Part shown: piece after piece, positions 8,764 to 17,599 of the stretch | Layout: each line of letters opens with the position of its first letter | Position numbering within the stretch: the stretch's first letter is position 1 | DNA from: Paenibacillus puerhi | GTDB lineage: Bacteria; Bacillota; Bacilli; Paenibacillales; NBRC-103111 | DNA length: 64,000 nt | Direction: 5' to 3' | Assembly (NCBI RefSeq): GCF_009846885.1 | Contig: NZ_WUWM01000028.1 | Coordinates: 1 to 64,000, forward strand | Program-made: the position numbers and the translations under genes | The notes under the pieces: model-generated | Databases searched by the model: none | Told to the model about the DNA's origin: nothing | Seen by the model: only the letters and a program-made list of their open reading frames with translations

Positions 8764-10215
8764 TCAGTCCACGCGCTTGATCCAGCGTCTCTCTCCGCTC
8801 TCCTTCAGGGCCAGAGGATCGCGCAGCTCCTGCTTCAGCACATCCCGGATAAACTCCGGCAAGTAAAATTCGGCCTCCGTTCCTTGACCGATGGATAAAT
8901 ATCCGATGCCAAACGTAAACATATCGATACTTGCCACCGTATAGCGGCGCTGAGGCTGCAAGAGGCTTTCGCCTATACGTACAGACACAATTCGGGCATA
9001 CGGCTCCGCTTGGGGATCGTATTCGACCGTCATCCCGTCGACGGCCAGCGATCCCAGGACTTTCCCCCGAAAGCCGAAGCCGAATATCGGCTTATCCTGA
9101 TATTCCGGCAGCAGCGATTCTTCCAGTGCCCTAACAATTTGCTCGCCGGTCAGCTGCAGCCGGCACGGATTGATCGGCGAAGGGCATAAATCCAGCAAGT
9201 CGCCTGCAGATATGGGCCCCGGGGATAACGCGCCGAGCAATTGTCCCGAATTGACGATCGCAAGCTCTGCGCCTACCCACCGCTTCAGACCCGACGCCAG
9301 CAAATTGCCGAGCTCAGACTCTCCATGCCAATCGATCTGCAGGTTGCGGTCGAGGTAAGCTACCTCCTTGGCGAGCTTTTCCCGCGCCAATCGCGAATAT
9401 CCTTCCAGCAAAGCTTCCACTTGCGGATCTCCTGCTAAGCCTTCGGTCTCTATAACCCCGCCCCGTGCCAGCACGACGCCTTGTCCGCCCGGCTCCACCT
9501 CCAGATCGAGATAGCCGACATACTGGCCAAACTTTCCGGTCGCACCGAGCACGGTGTTTCCTAAGACTAAGGGTTCGGCGAACAGATGGTGGCTATGTCC
9601 GCCCAGGATCACATCAAGTTCCGGGAACGCCTCGGCCAATCTCTCGTCGCTGCGCAGACCCAGATGGGACATCAGGACGAGAATGTCGGCTTGAGGGCGC
9701 AGCTGGCGTACCGCTTCGCCGATGATCGGGAAAGGATCCCTAACGTCCCATCCGAGCAGCCGATAAAACTCGGAGAACGCGGCGGTAGCTCCGATCAATC
9801 CGATCCGCAAGCCATCCCTTTCGACAAGCTGCCAAGCCTTGGCCCACTCGGGGATAAGACCGGTCGAGGTCTCGAACATATTGCCAAGCACAACGGCGAA
9901 CTCGGCGTGCTCGGCGTACAAGCTTCGCAATACGTCCGGCGTGTAGGTCAGTCCTTCATTATTCCCGAGGGTAACCGCATCGTAGCCGGTCGCATTCAGA
10001 ACGGCCACATTGACAAGTCCGTCCGTTCCTTCCGTCTCCGGACGCATGCGGTCGATATGGTCTCCGATATCCAGGGTCAGCGTATGGCTGTCCCCTGCTT
10101 CTTCACGAAGCTCCCGGATAATTCGGGCTATTTTGCCCATTCGATCGACATGGCTATGAATATCATTCGTATGGATGATACGAAGCTTTTTTCGTTGTTC
10201 GGTAGAAGAGCTCAT
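8764..10215 (-). CDS. yunD: YunD-like metallophosphatase / 5'-nucleotidase
   Basis: The 483-residue protein has a calcineurin-like metallophosphatase domain (HTNDIHSH near residue 15, GDHIDR near 50, GNNEGL near 80, SHLGL and GGHSHH further on) and a C-terminal 5'-nucleotidase domain (NSGQL, LTGEQI, and a substrate-stacking FGFGFRG/DMFTFGIG pattern). There is no signal peptide, so unlike UshA it should act in the cytoplasm, as expected for Bacillus YunD. The likely reaction is dephosphorylation of nucleotides or related phosphates. The start at 10215 lies two bases after the stop of the upstream gene, with no obvious ribosome site, which suggests translational coupling. Confidence 0.86.
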   Translation of the reverse strand: MSSSTEQRKKLRIIHTNDIHSHVDRMGKIARIIRELREEAGDSHTLTLDIGDHIDRMRPETEGTDGLVNVAVLNATGYDAVTLGNNEGLTYTPDVLRSLYAEHAEFAVVLGNMFETSTGLIPEWAKAWQLVERDGLRIGLIGATAAFSEFYRLLGWDVRDPFPIIGEAVRQLRPQADILVLMSHLGLRSDERLAEAFPELDVILGGHSHHLFAEPLVLGNTVLGATGKFGQYVGYLDLEVEPGGQGVVLARGGVIETEGLAGDPQVEALLEGYSRLAREKLAKEVAYLDRNLQIDWHGESELGNLLASGLKRWVGAELAIVNSGQLLGALSPGPISAGDLLDLCPSPINPCRLQLTGEQIVRALEESLLPEYQDKPIFGFGFRGKVLGSLAVDGMTVEYDPQAEPYARIVSVRIGESLLQPQRRYTVASIDMFTFGIGYLSIGQGTEAEFYLPEFIRDVLKQELRDPLALKESGERRWIKRVD

Positions 10216-10217
10216 GG

Positions 10218-10685
10218 TCAGGTACGGCGCGACAGGAGCAGCTGCTCCGGCTCTATCGTATTCAGGAAGCCGTATGTCGCCGTCTCCCCCAGAACGGGAT
10301 CGTAGGCAATCCGCAGACGGATAACGCTTTTCACATTCAGGCACTCGCTGCTGCCGTTCGGTACGTACAGCCTTATCGGATATCCCTTGCTTAGCGGCTG
10401 TCCATCTTCCTGCTCGAACACGATGAAGGCATCCCTGAGCTCGTGCCAGGGGATGGTCGCCTGAAACTCATCGGAGGCCCACACTTGCAGATGCGTAGGC
10501 TGATGCCCTCCCTCCCCCTTCTTCCCGGCGCTCCAGGTCTCATACCAATGCCGCCAATCGATGGCGTTGCCTGTCGCTCCTTCCATCCGGCTCCCTGCTG
10601 CAAACGGCTCGCCGGAAACCCCGGCCAGCTCGCCAGCCGAGGCAAAAGCTGCACTTCCCTTCCAATCATCGACCACATTGATCAT
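10218..10685 (-). CDS. Small molybdopterin-oxidoreductase-fold (SUOX-like) protein
   Basis: A 155-residue protein whose second half matches the closing part of the sulfite-oxidase molybdopterin-binding fold: IPWHELRDAFIVFEQ, then PLSKGYPIRLYVP and VKSVIRLRI, the usual Gly-Tyr-Pro-x-Arg-Leu pattern. It is shorter than a catalytic enzyme, and the cysteine that normally binds molybdenum in the core is not visible; the only Cys (in SSECLN) is in a different place. It could bind a cofactor without the usual chemistry, or use the fold for another purpose. It is co-transcribed with the yunD-like gene and divergent from moaD-moaE and moeB. GGAGGC precedes the ATG. Confidence 0.6.
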   Translation of the reverse strand: MINVVDDWKGSAAFASAGELAGVSGEPFAAGSRMEGATGNAIDWRHWYETWSAGKKGEGGHQPTHLQVWASDEFQATIPWHELRDAFIVFEQEDGQPLSKGYPIRLYVPNGSSECLNVKSVIRLRIAYDPVLGETATYGFLNTIEPEQLLLSRRT

Positions 10686-10861
10686 TGCCGAAATGCCTCC
10701 GCTTCTAAATGGCTTCTATAACTAGCTTCTTTTGGGCTGCCAGATCAAACACACATGGGCTTACCTGCCATTATATCACTTTTACATGCGGATATGGTAT
10801 GCTGGACAAGGATACGATCCCGCGAAACAAAGAAAATTATGAAGCTACGGAGTGAAAGGTC

Positions 10862-11596
10862 ATGAAGCTGAATATCCTGCTGTTCGCCGGACTGGCGGAG
10901 CTTTGGGGCACCCGCCTCCTGCAGCTCGATCTCGATCAAGGTCATGTTGCCGGGACATTGACAGCGTCGGAGCTGAAGGCCATCCTGAGCCGGCAATACC
11001 CCGACGCAGCCGGCGCCATCGCCAATGCCTATATGGCGATCAATCAACAATATGCGGACGATCACGCCCTTATCCGGGAGAACGACGAGATTGCTCTGAT
11101 CCCGCCGGTTTCCGGAGGAGAGCCGGTCATGGTCGAGCTCACGCACGAAACGATCATCCCCGATCAGGTGACAAGCAAGGTGCTGCACCCGAATCATGGC
11201 GCAGCCCTTACGTTCACCGGCACGACAAGGGAATGGACGCAGGGCAAACGAACCGTCCTGCTTGAATATGAGGCCTATGAGCCTATGGCTCTGCGCACCC
11301 TGAAGCAAATTACAGAGGAAATAGCAGCGCGCTGGCCGGGCTGCTTATGTGCGGTTACCCATCGCTTGGGCGAAGTGGCTATCGGCGAGATCAGCGTCGT
11401 GATCGCTGTCTCGGCCCCCCACCGAAGCGATGTGTATGAAGCGAGCCGTTATGCCATAGAACGATTGAAACAGATAGTCCCCATCTGGAAGAAGGAACGC
11501 TGGGCGGACGGCTCCGAATGGAAAGGCCATCAGCAAGGACCGTGGAATCCGCTGGCTTCCCCTTCCTCATCGGACGAGGGAGGGTATTCGCTATGA
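10862..11596 (+). CDS. MoaD-MoaE fusion, molybdopterin synthase (MoaX type)
   Basis: This 244-residue protein joins both subunits of molybdopterin synthase. Residues 1-86 are a MoaD ubiquitin-like fold ending in PPVSGG (Gly85-Gly86). Residues from about 92 are MoaE, with GAALTFTGTTREWTQGK, LEYEAYEPMA, the RLGEVAIGE stretch and the PIWKKERWADGSEW signature with its catalytic lysines. The enzyme adds two dithiolene sulfurs to precursor Z (cPMP). MoaD must carry a thiocarboxylate on a free C-terminal Gly-Gly, so the polypeptide probably has to be cut after Gly86, as is known for mycobacterial MoaX. The following moeB overlaps by four bases (ATGA). The ATG follows GGAG and AAAGG. Confidence 0.88.
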   Translation: MKLNILLFAGLAELWGTRLLQLDLDQGHVAGTLTASELKAILSRQYPDAAGAIANAYMAINQQYADDHALIRENDEIALIPPVSGGEPVMVELTHETIIPDQVTSKVLHPNHGAALTFTGTTREWTQGKRTVLLEYEAYEPMALRTLKQITEEIAARWPGCLCAVTHRLGEVAIGEISVVIAVSAPHRSDVYEASRYAIERLKQIVPIWKKERWADGSEWKGHQQGPWNPLASPSSSDEGGYSL

Positions 11597-12666
11597 ATTC
11601 TACCGATAACTTACTGCCGCCGCTGCCTGGCATAGACCGGGAGCGTTACTCGCGGCAAATGCTGTTTGCACCGATCGGCGAAGAGGGACAAGCCCGGCTG
11701 CTGAAGTCGCGCATCGCGATCGTCGGCATGGGTGCGCTCGGCACCGTGCTGGCCAATCATATGGTGCGGGCCGGAGTTGGCTTCGTCCGCATCATCGACC
11801 GGGATTTCGTCGAGCGCAGCAATCTTCAGCGCCAGATGCTCTATGACGAGCAGGATGCGGATTCCTCCTCGCCGAAGGCCGAGGCCGGGGCGGCCAGGCT
11901 GCGTGCGGCGAACTCAGGGATCGTGATCGAACCCGTCGTAGCCGATCTGAACCGAATCAATGCCGAGGAGCTGCTGACCGGCGTGGACCTGATTCTCGAC
12001 GGCACCGATAACTTCGCCGTCCGTTTCCTCATCAATGACGTAAGCGTCAAACATCGCATACCTTGGATCTACGGCGGGGCTGTAAGCTCCCGGGGCGTCT
12101 CCCTTACCGTGCTGCCCGGTGAAACCCCCTGCCTTCGCTGCATGTTCGGGCAGCCTCCCGGTCAAGGCACGACAGAAACCTGCGATACGGCCGGCGTCAT
12201 AGGGCCGCTTGTGCATATGGTGGCTTCCCATCAGGCTACGGAAGCGCTCAAGCTTCTAGTCGGAGCCCGCGAAAACCTTAATCGAAAAATGATTCATTGG
12301 GACATCTGGTACAATCAATTCGCCGGCATCGATGTCAGCCAAGCCCGAAAAACGGATTGTCCCTGCTGCGGACTTCATACCTTCGATTATTTGGAAGCCT
12401 ATGTCGAGGAAGATACGATCCAATCGTTGTGCGGACGCAACTCCGTTCAGATCCAGCCCAGCAGCCCGCTTCAGCTGACTTTGTCCGATTGGGAACAAAG
12501 ACTTGCTCCTATCGGACGAGTGGAGCGCAATCCGTTTTTATTGAAACTGTACATCGATGAAAACGATCTGACACTGGTCCTATTCCCGGATGGCCGTCTT
12601 ATCGTACAAGGCACGGATGATCCCGTCGTCGCTAAAAGCTTGTACAGCCGCTACATAGGTATGTAG
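11593..12666 (+). CDS. moeB: ThiF/MoeB-family adenylyltransferase (MoaD activating)
   Basis: A 357-residue E1-like enzyme. Visible are the nucleotide-binding glycine loop IVGMGALGT (about 40-48), DRDFVERSNLQRQ, the DGTDNF motif, a catalytic-site cysteine in ETCDTAGVIGPL, and zinc ligands in CLRC and CPCC. The last 80 residues (starting CGRNSVQ) form the small beta domain found in Firmicutes ThiF/MoeB proteins instead of a rhodanese. MoeB adenylates the C-terminal glycine of MoaD; ThiF does the same for ThiS. The overlapping MoaD-MoaE gene favours the molybdenum-cofactor role. The start at 11593 is behind GAGGGAGGG. Confidence 0.88.
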   Translation: MNSTDNLLPPLPGIDRERYSRQMLFAPIGEEGQARLLKSRIAIVGMGALGTVLANHMVRAGVGFVRIIDRDFVERSNLQRQMLYDEQDADSSSPKAEAGAARLRAANSGIVIEPVVADLNRINAEELLTGVDLILDGTDNFAVRFLINDVSVKHRIPWIYGGAVSSRGVSLTVLPGETPCLRCMFGQPPGQGTTETCDTAGVIGPLVHMVASHQATEALKLLVGARENLNRKMIHWDIWYNQFAGIDVSQARKTDCPCCGLHTFDYLEAYVEEDTIQSLCGRNSVQIQPSSPLQLTLSDWEQRLAPIGRVERNPFLLKLYIDENDLTLVLFPDGRLIVQGTDDPVVAKSLYSRYIGM

Positions 12667-12769
12667 ACAGGCCTTCACTTTAGGCGCTAAGACCCTTGTC
12701 AAGAGTGAAAAATGCACATGAATCAAGTATATCTAAAGTAAATTTTAGCATTTATCCGACATAAACCGA

Positions 12770-12798
12770 TTATCATAGACAAATTTTGCTGGTACAAT
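12770..12798 (+). promoter_or_regulatory. Candidate promoter of the second HD-GYP gene
   Basis: TTATCA (12770-12775), a 17-base spacer and TACAAT (12793-12798) form a plausible sigma-A promoter about 62 bases upstream of the TTG start. Confidence 0.4.
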
Positions 12799-12859
12799 GG
12801 AAGAGCTAGCTTAGCTGCGCGAAATAGTAAGATTTCGTAAAACGCCGAGGTGACTCTTT

Positions 12860-13948
12860 TTGCGGATACCGATTAATCGAATTAAGATTGGCGATCGTCT
12901 AGGCTCCGATATTTTCAACCACTCCGGTTTGCTGGTCTTGTCCGCCTCTACCGTCTTATCGGAAGACGACATCTTCAAACTGTCGCTTCACCGGATAGAA
13001 GAGGTCGACATCAAGACCGAAGAGGCTCCGCCTGCCATTGTCGAAGAGGACGCCGGGGAGGGCCGTAGGAAGGAGAATCCTCCTTCTAGCCTATCTGCGG
13101 ATCGCTATAAACTTATGGCGCAGGCCGTTTATGAAGAAGCCGTGTCCGGGATCCAAGACCTCTTCGAGCATGCAGCCAAGGAAGGCTATGTTTCTCTCGA
13201 ACAGATCGATGAAGGCTTCGATCCGCTTGTGGAGCAGGTTCAAGAGGAGAAGGATGTTGTCTCGCTTCTGCTGGTACTGAACAACAAGGACGATTATACG
13301 TATCAGCACAGCGTTCAGGTCGGTATGATCTCGTACTACATTGCCAAGTGGATGGGACAATCGGAGGACGAGGCCAAGCTCGCAGGCAAAGCAGGATATT
13401 TACACGATATCGGCAAAAGCGTCGCCGACCCGAAAATTCTGACGAAGCCCGGACGGCTGAGCAAGGAAGAATTTGATCATATCAAGAAGCACACGGTTCA
13501 CGGCTATGACTTATTGAAGAAATCAGGCCTTCCCGAAAGTATCTGTTTGGCGGCCTTGCAGCATCACGAACGTATGGACGGGTCTGGCTACCCGCTTGGG
13601 CTGAAGGATAAGGATATTCATCCCTTAGCCAAGATCATCGCCGTCGCCGATGTCTATAGCGCGATGATCTCGACAAGGGTATACCAGAAGAAGCGCGACC
13701 TGCTGTCCGTACTTCGTGAGATTCACCGCTGCAGCTTCGGTGAGCTGGAGCCTCATATCACCCATGCTTTTATTAAGCATATGGTACCCAACTTCATAGG
13801 GAAACAGCTGCAGCTAAGCACAGGAGAGGTCGGAAAAATCGTCATGACTCATCCGACTGACTTTTTCCGGCCCCTTGTTAATTTTGATGGCGTTTTCATT
13901 GATTTGTCACAGCGTCAGGAACTGGGTGTCGAGCATATTTTCGTCTAA
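12860..13948 (+). CDS. HD-GYP domain phosphodiesterase
   Basis: The protein has 362 residues with the same architecture as the HD-GYP protein at 7.5-8.6 kb: a DUF3391-like leader (RIPINRIKIGDRLGSDIFNHSG), an acidic linker (about 55-75), the HD-GYP core with QHSVQV, YLHDIGK, HTVHGY, QHHERMDGSGYP and DVYSAM, and a beta tail. It should hydrolyse cyclic di-GMP. The start is a TTG with GAGGTGA at the right distance; no ATG offers a better choice. It stands alone. The two HD-GYP proteins are clearly related but diverged, especially in the linker, which points to an old duplication rather than a recent one. Confidence 0.9.
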   Translation: MRIPINRIKIGDRLGSDIFNHSGLLVLSASTVLSEDDIFKLSLHRIEEVDIKTEEAPPAIVEEDAGEGRRKENPPSSLSADRYKLMAQAVYEEAVSGIQDLFEHAAKEGYVSLEQIDEGFDPLVEQVQEEKDVVSLLLVLNNKDDYTYQHSVQVGMISYYIAKWMGQSEDEAKLAGKAGYLHDIGKSVADPKILTKPGRLSKEEFDHIKKHTVHGYDLLKKSGLPESICLAALQHHERMDGSGYPLGLKDKDIHPLAKIIAVADVYSAMISTRVYQKKRDLLSVLREIHRCSFGELEPHITHAFIKHMVPNFIGKQLQLSTGEVGKIVMTHPTDFFRPLVNFDGVFIDLSQRQELGVEHIFV

Positions 13949-13963
13949 ACTTATCGCTAGTTG

Positions 13964-13997
13964 AAAGTGCCGCGTCCTTGTGACTGCGGCACTTTTG
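13964..13997. terminator. Terminator between convergent HD-GYP and NlpC/P60 genes
   Basis: AAAGTGCCGC (13964-13973) pairs with GCGGCACTTT (13986-13995). It lies between two converging genes; the T run is better for the plus-strand HD-GYP gene. Confidence 0.75.
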
Positions 13998-14014
13998 ACT
14001 TCAAGCCGTCCGTC

Positions 14015-15130
14015 CTAATCGGCCAAACGTATAGCTTTCAAATAAGTTTGCTTCCAATAAGCTTTATTGATGCTTGTGATCTGCACGCCATCTTTAGGCT
14101 TGGGCGACGAATGAATCATACGCTGGTCGCCCATATAAATGCCGACATGGCCGACCACCTTGTTGCTTTTGAAGCGTCCAGGCACGTAGAAGAACATAAG
14201 ATCGCCCTTGCGCAGCGACTTTCGGTTTACCGTCGTCCCCTTAGCAGCCTGTGAACGGGCTGTGCGGGGCAGGCTGATTCCGTATTTACCATACATATAC
14301 CGGGTAAAGGTTGAGCAATCGAACCTGCCCGATTGGGGGTATGGATCTGCGCCAAAATCGTATTTGACCCCGATATAACGCTTAGCCTGTTCGATGAGCG
14401 TATTTTGATTGATATTTTTTAATACCGGTACAGCCACGCTGCCTCCCCACGTCTCTTCCGCCTTCAGGGCTTGGAGGAATGTAGGGGCCGTTTCCTTACT
14501 CCCCTTATAAGGGTCATTCGGGTCGTCCGCAAAATCCAATTCGCCGCCCGAGCTCGCTTCATCCGGTCCGTCGATCGATCCCGCTACGGCGACGCCTGAC
14601 CCGTTAACAATCATCTTCTTTCCTTGCAGCTGGTAGCTGATCTCATCGGACAAGAGAAAAGCGAAGGCGGATACCGGAATCAGCAACTGCGAATTATGCA
14701 GGATGGGAGCCTGGGCCAGTTCGACGCTCTGATCGGCACGCTCGGCTTTAAGGCTGCCTGGCCTTAGCTCATAGGCCGCATCATTATCGCCGAACATAAA
14801 CTTGCCTGCGGCTTCATTCCATTTAAAGCGAAAACCTACGATCGTTGCAAACTCGGAGCCTACGACATAGTCAATGCCGTTCAGGGTTTGGATCGGAACG
14901 GTAGCTTGCTCCGAGCTGCCCTGTATCCGAATCGTCCCCCCATTGCCGACGGCCGTCGTCCTTCCATTCCATTCCTCGCTAAGCTTCCTGTCCGCATTCT
15001 GATGCTCCTTGCGGGGAATGCTTAGCTGATTAGCTTGCTTCTGCTCTTTGGACAACTGACCGCAGCCCGAAGCAAACATCACACTTAGCGCCAATACGAT
15101 TCCAGTTAATTGCTTGCTGTAACGCTTCAT
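14015..15130 (-). CDS. NlpC/P60 peptidoglycan hydrolase lipoprotein with copper-amine-oxidase-N domain
   Basis: The 371-residue exported protein starts with a lipoprotein signal (hydrophobic stretch ending ASGC, so Cys22 or thereabouts is lipidated). A copper-amine-oxidase-N-like domain follows (about 65-185), then a linker and a C-terminal NlpC/P60 domain (about 250-371) with the catalytic Cys in RFDCSTFTRYMYG, the His in VGHVGIYMG and the third residue in MIHSSP. NlpC/P60 enzymes cleave the gamma-D-Glu-diaminopimelate bond of peptidoglycan stems. The enzyme is thus tethered to the outer face of the membrane. The ATG at 15130 has AGGAGAC in front of it; the frame extends upstream but without a ribosome site. 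Confidence 0.88.
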   Translation of the reverse strand: MKRYSKQLTGIVLALSVMFASGCGQLSKEQKQANQLSIPRKEHQNADRKLSEEWNGRTTAVGNGGTIRIQGSSEQATVPIQTLNGIDYVVGSEFATIVGFRFKWNEAAGKFMFGDNDAAYELRPGSLKAERADQSVELAQAPILHNSQLLIPVSAFAFLLSDEISYQLQGKKMIVNGSGVAVAGSIDGPDEASSGGELDFADDPNDPYKGSKETAPTFLQALKAEETWGGSVAVPVLKNINQNTLIEQAKRYIGVKYDFGADPYPQSGRFDCSTFTRYMYGKYGISLPRTARSQAAKGTTVNRKSLRKGDLMFFYVPGRFKSNKVVGHVGIYMGDQRMIHSSPKPKDGVQITSINKAYWKQTYLKAIRLAD

Positions 15131-15218
15131 CCACACCGTCTCCTGTCTGTACTCATATATAGGCTTTAGTTCTAGCATGAGACAGGAAGAATGCAGGTAT
15201 GCATAGCTCCCCTTGGAA

Positions 15219-15263
15219 ACAAAAAAACACACCTGCTCCGCATAAAATCGGAACAAGTGTGTT
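15219..15263 (-). terminator. Terminator of the pectate lyase gene
   Basis: AACACACCTGCTCCG (15226-15240) pairs imperfectly with CGGAACAAGTGTGTT (15249-15263). On the minus strand seven Ts follow. It lies 40 bases after the stop of the lyase. Confidence 0.75.
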
Positions 15264-15302
15264 GGTAAGCCTTCACTCAGTCGTAGCTAAGTCGCTGCGT
15301 GA

Positions 15303-16274
15303 TCAATTAATTCCCAGGTCTGAAGGCCACTTTCCATACCAGCTGTATCCTACTCTTCTTTCTTGTTCAATGTCGCTAAGTTTGTATTTAACTACCCCGT
15401 CACGTCCTACAAATATGGGTTTATTCGTCCCAATTTCATTAAAACGCGCCCAGATCGGGGTCGTTACACTAGGATCATTTACAACGATGACATCATCACT
15501 TGTTTTCACTATTTTGATCCCCGTAAGTTTCACTGCTTTAAACCATTGTTCAGCCGCTTTAATAGAAGCAGTGATTGGTGCCGTGGCAGGTCTGGATTTG
15601 AGGAACTTTACAATTCCTACGCTCTCGGCTGAACATAGAGAAGGAACTTCATACGCTCTTCCCCCTGCAGGCTTTAATGTCACCTCGTCATGCTGTTGCC
15701 CCCAGACTGTTAACACTCCATTCGCAACAACCTGTGTTTTTAATATATTGTCTATGCCTTTGGTAACTGCAGTTTTACATTTATCGGCTAAAGCGCTATC
15801 TATAAATGAAAAATCGCCTTTTTTGTTTGCAATTTCATCCAAGAGAATCATTACATTCACCATAGCACCGTCATTGAATGTAATACGGGTATGATATCCT
15901 GAGCTTTTATAAATTTGGGGCCACCCACCGTTAGCATATTGCATGTTTAACAAGAAATTGATCCCTTTTACTGCTGCTGCGGAATATTTGCTATCTTTTG
16001 TTCTCTGGTACTCGCTTGCTAATCTTCTTATTTCTGTATACGTAGCTTTGTTGTCAATAGTTGACTTGGCCCATTCTCCACTGGTTACGGTATAATCTTT
16101 TCTCCAACCTCCGTCTGGCTGTTGGTATTTTAGAATATCGGCGAAGCTTGCATTCACTCCGGAAGCATCTGCAGCGAAAACAGTCTTAGAAGGCTGTAGA
16201 AATACTCCAAATACAGCTAGGACAAAGGCTAAAGCTAGCATAAAAGATACATGTTTTACGTTTGATTGTGACAT
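15303..16274 (-). CDS. Secreted pectate lyase, polysaccharide lyase family 10
   Basis: A 323-residue secreted enzyme with a clear signal peptide (hydrophobic about 10-27, cleavage near the AADA region). The PL10 signatures are present: PDGGWRKDY, NGGWPQIY, ITFNDGAMVNVM with the proposed catalytic and calcium residues, and WGQQHDEVTLKPAGGRAYEVPS. It cleaves de-esterified polygalacturonan by beta-elimination. The DNA is visibly richer in A and T than the genes on either side, as is that of the AraC gene upstream, which hints at horizontal gain of a pectin-use patch. A catabolite-response-like element at 16359-16372 lies 85 bases before the start. The ribosome site is AAGGAGA. Confidence 0.88.
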   Translation of the reverse strand: MSQSNVKHVSFMLALAFVLAVFGVFLQPSKTVFAADASGVNASFADILKYQQPDGGWRKDYTVTSGEWAKSTIDNKATYTEIRRLASEYQRTKDSKYSAAAVKGINFLLNMQYANGGWPQIYKSSGYHTRITFNDGAMVNVMILLDEIANKKGDFSFIDSALADKCKTAVTKGIDNILKTQVVANGVLTVWGQQHDEVTLKPAGGRAYEVPSLCSAESVGIVKFLKSRPATAPITASIKAAEQWFKAVKLTGIKIVKTSDDVIVVNDPSVTTPIWARFNEIGTNKPIFVGRDGVVKYKLSDIEQERRVGYSWYGKWPSDLGIN

Positions 16275-16358
16275 AAATTCACTCTCCTTCTTTTGTTTTA
16301 ATTCTTATCAAGGATCGTCACTCAGTGAAGCACTACCTCCTTATCTTGTTTATCCCCT

Positions 16359-16372
16359 TGTAAACGCTTACG
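16359..16372. promoter_or_regulatory. CcpA catabolite-response element (cre)-like site
   Basis: TGTAAACGCTTACG matches the Bacillus cre consensus TGWAANCGNTNWCA at all positions except the last. It lies in the gap between the pectate lyase and AraC genes. Repression of pectate lyase by CcpA when preferred sugars are present is a reasonable inference. Confidence 0.6.
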
Positions 16373-16446
16373 GGGTGAGATTATTTTATCACATGGGGAT
16401 TGGAAAAAATTTTATTTAGTTGCCTGTTTTTATATAAATTTTGCTT

Positions 16447-17430
16447 TTATTGACGAGTTCTCCTGTATTCCGCTGGCGTACAGTTAAACTTGCGCTTGAA
16501 TATCCGGTAGAAGAAGTTGATATTTTCATAGCCGACCTGGTTGGCAATTGTCTGCACGCTCACTTCCGAATTTCTGAGCAGGATACAGGCCTGACTGAGC
16601 CGAATCTGGTGAATCAGGTCCATGAAAGTGCTCCCTGTAATCTTTTTGAGGATCTTGCCTAGGTAGTTGGCGTTAAAATTGAAATGCCGGGCCGTCGCTT
16701 CTAGGGTCGCGGTCTTATAGTTTTCCTGCAGAAAGTGGATAATGTCGGTAAACTTTGTATTTTTCAAAGCTGAATAGTTCTTCTCATTCACATCGCCCTT
16801 GTACATGCGGAGCATCTCTGCAAATAGAATGACCATATAGGAGTTGATAATCTCGTCCGAGCACGGTTGTTTATCAAAGTACTCGCACAGGATAGCGTTC
16901 ATGATGCGGCTGATTTTATCGTTGTCGCCGGAATGGATGATGATATAGTCGTTAGAATGCTTGTTTTCATAGATCGCTTGGGTCAGAAAGCTTGAGAAGA
17001 TGTCATTTCCGGAGAGCCGGCTCAGAAAGGCCCAATCAAAATAGCTTTTCCGCATGAGGCAGTTTATGATGATATCATCTTTACCTGTATCCTCTATGGA
17101 ATGGAAGGTGTTCATATCAAGGATACAAAGCTCGCCTTTTTTCATCGACACTTTGTTGTTGTTTATCGTTTGGCGGCATTCGCCGGAATAGATGTAGATC
17201 AGTTCAATGAAAGAATGGCGGTGACTGTTCACCGGGCTAAACCGCGTGTGCACCGAAAAGCTAATATCTTGCCCAGGAGGAATGAATAGGGCCTCATCGA
17301 GAAAATCGGAGTGAAGTCCAAAATATTCCTGCTGAATAGCCTCTTTGTCATCCAGCTTGTCGCAATCCTCTAGTCGCCTCTCTACGGGGGTATATGTACG
17401 CAGGAATACGTCCAACTCCAGCTCTGTCAT
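16447..17430 (-). CDS. AraC family transcriptional regulator
   Basis: The protein has 327 residues. An N-terminal cupin-type sensing domain (about 45-140; VNSHRHSFIELIYIYSG is typical) is followed by a helical linker and a C-terminal AraC DNA-binding domain with two helix-turn-helix units (YKTATLEATARHFNFNANYLGKILKK and SVQTIANQVGYENINFFYRIFKRKF, ending TPAEYR). It lies between the pectate lyase it shares a strand with and the divergent alpha-L-rhamnosidase, so it probably controls one or both in response to a pectin or rhamnose-derived sugar; that is inference. The ATG at 17430 has GAGGTG in front, better than a GTG three codons upstream. The base composition is AT-rich like the lyase. Confidence 0.88.
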   Translation of the reverse strand: MTELELDVFLRTYTPVERRLEDCDKLDDKEAIQQEYFGLHSDFLDEALFIPPGQDISFSVHTRFSPVNSHRHSFIELIYIYSGECRQTINNNKVSMKKGELCILDMNTFHSIEDTGKDDIIINCLMRKSYFDWAFLSRLSGNDIFSSFLTQAIYENKHSNDYIIIHSGDNDKISRIMNAILCEYFDKQPCSDEIINSYMVILFAEMLRMYKGDVNEKNYSALKNTKFTDIIHFLQENYKTATLEATARHFNFNANYLGKILKKITGSTFMDLIHQIRLSQACILLRNSEVSVQTIANQVGYENINFFYRIFKRKFNCTPAEYRRTRQ

Positions 17431-17599
17431 CCGACACACCTCACTTAAAGTATCATCCCTAGCTAATTATACCGAATTTTGATCATGTAGCGTAAGGGAG
17501 TTAGTCACAAATGGTCATGGTATACCTCTTCAATCGTCATATATAATTTCTCCAAAACCCTGTAATATAGCTTTTAATATCACGGAAATGAGGGATACC

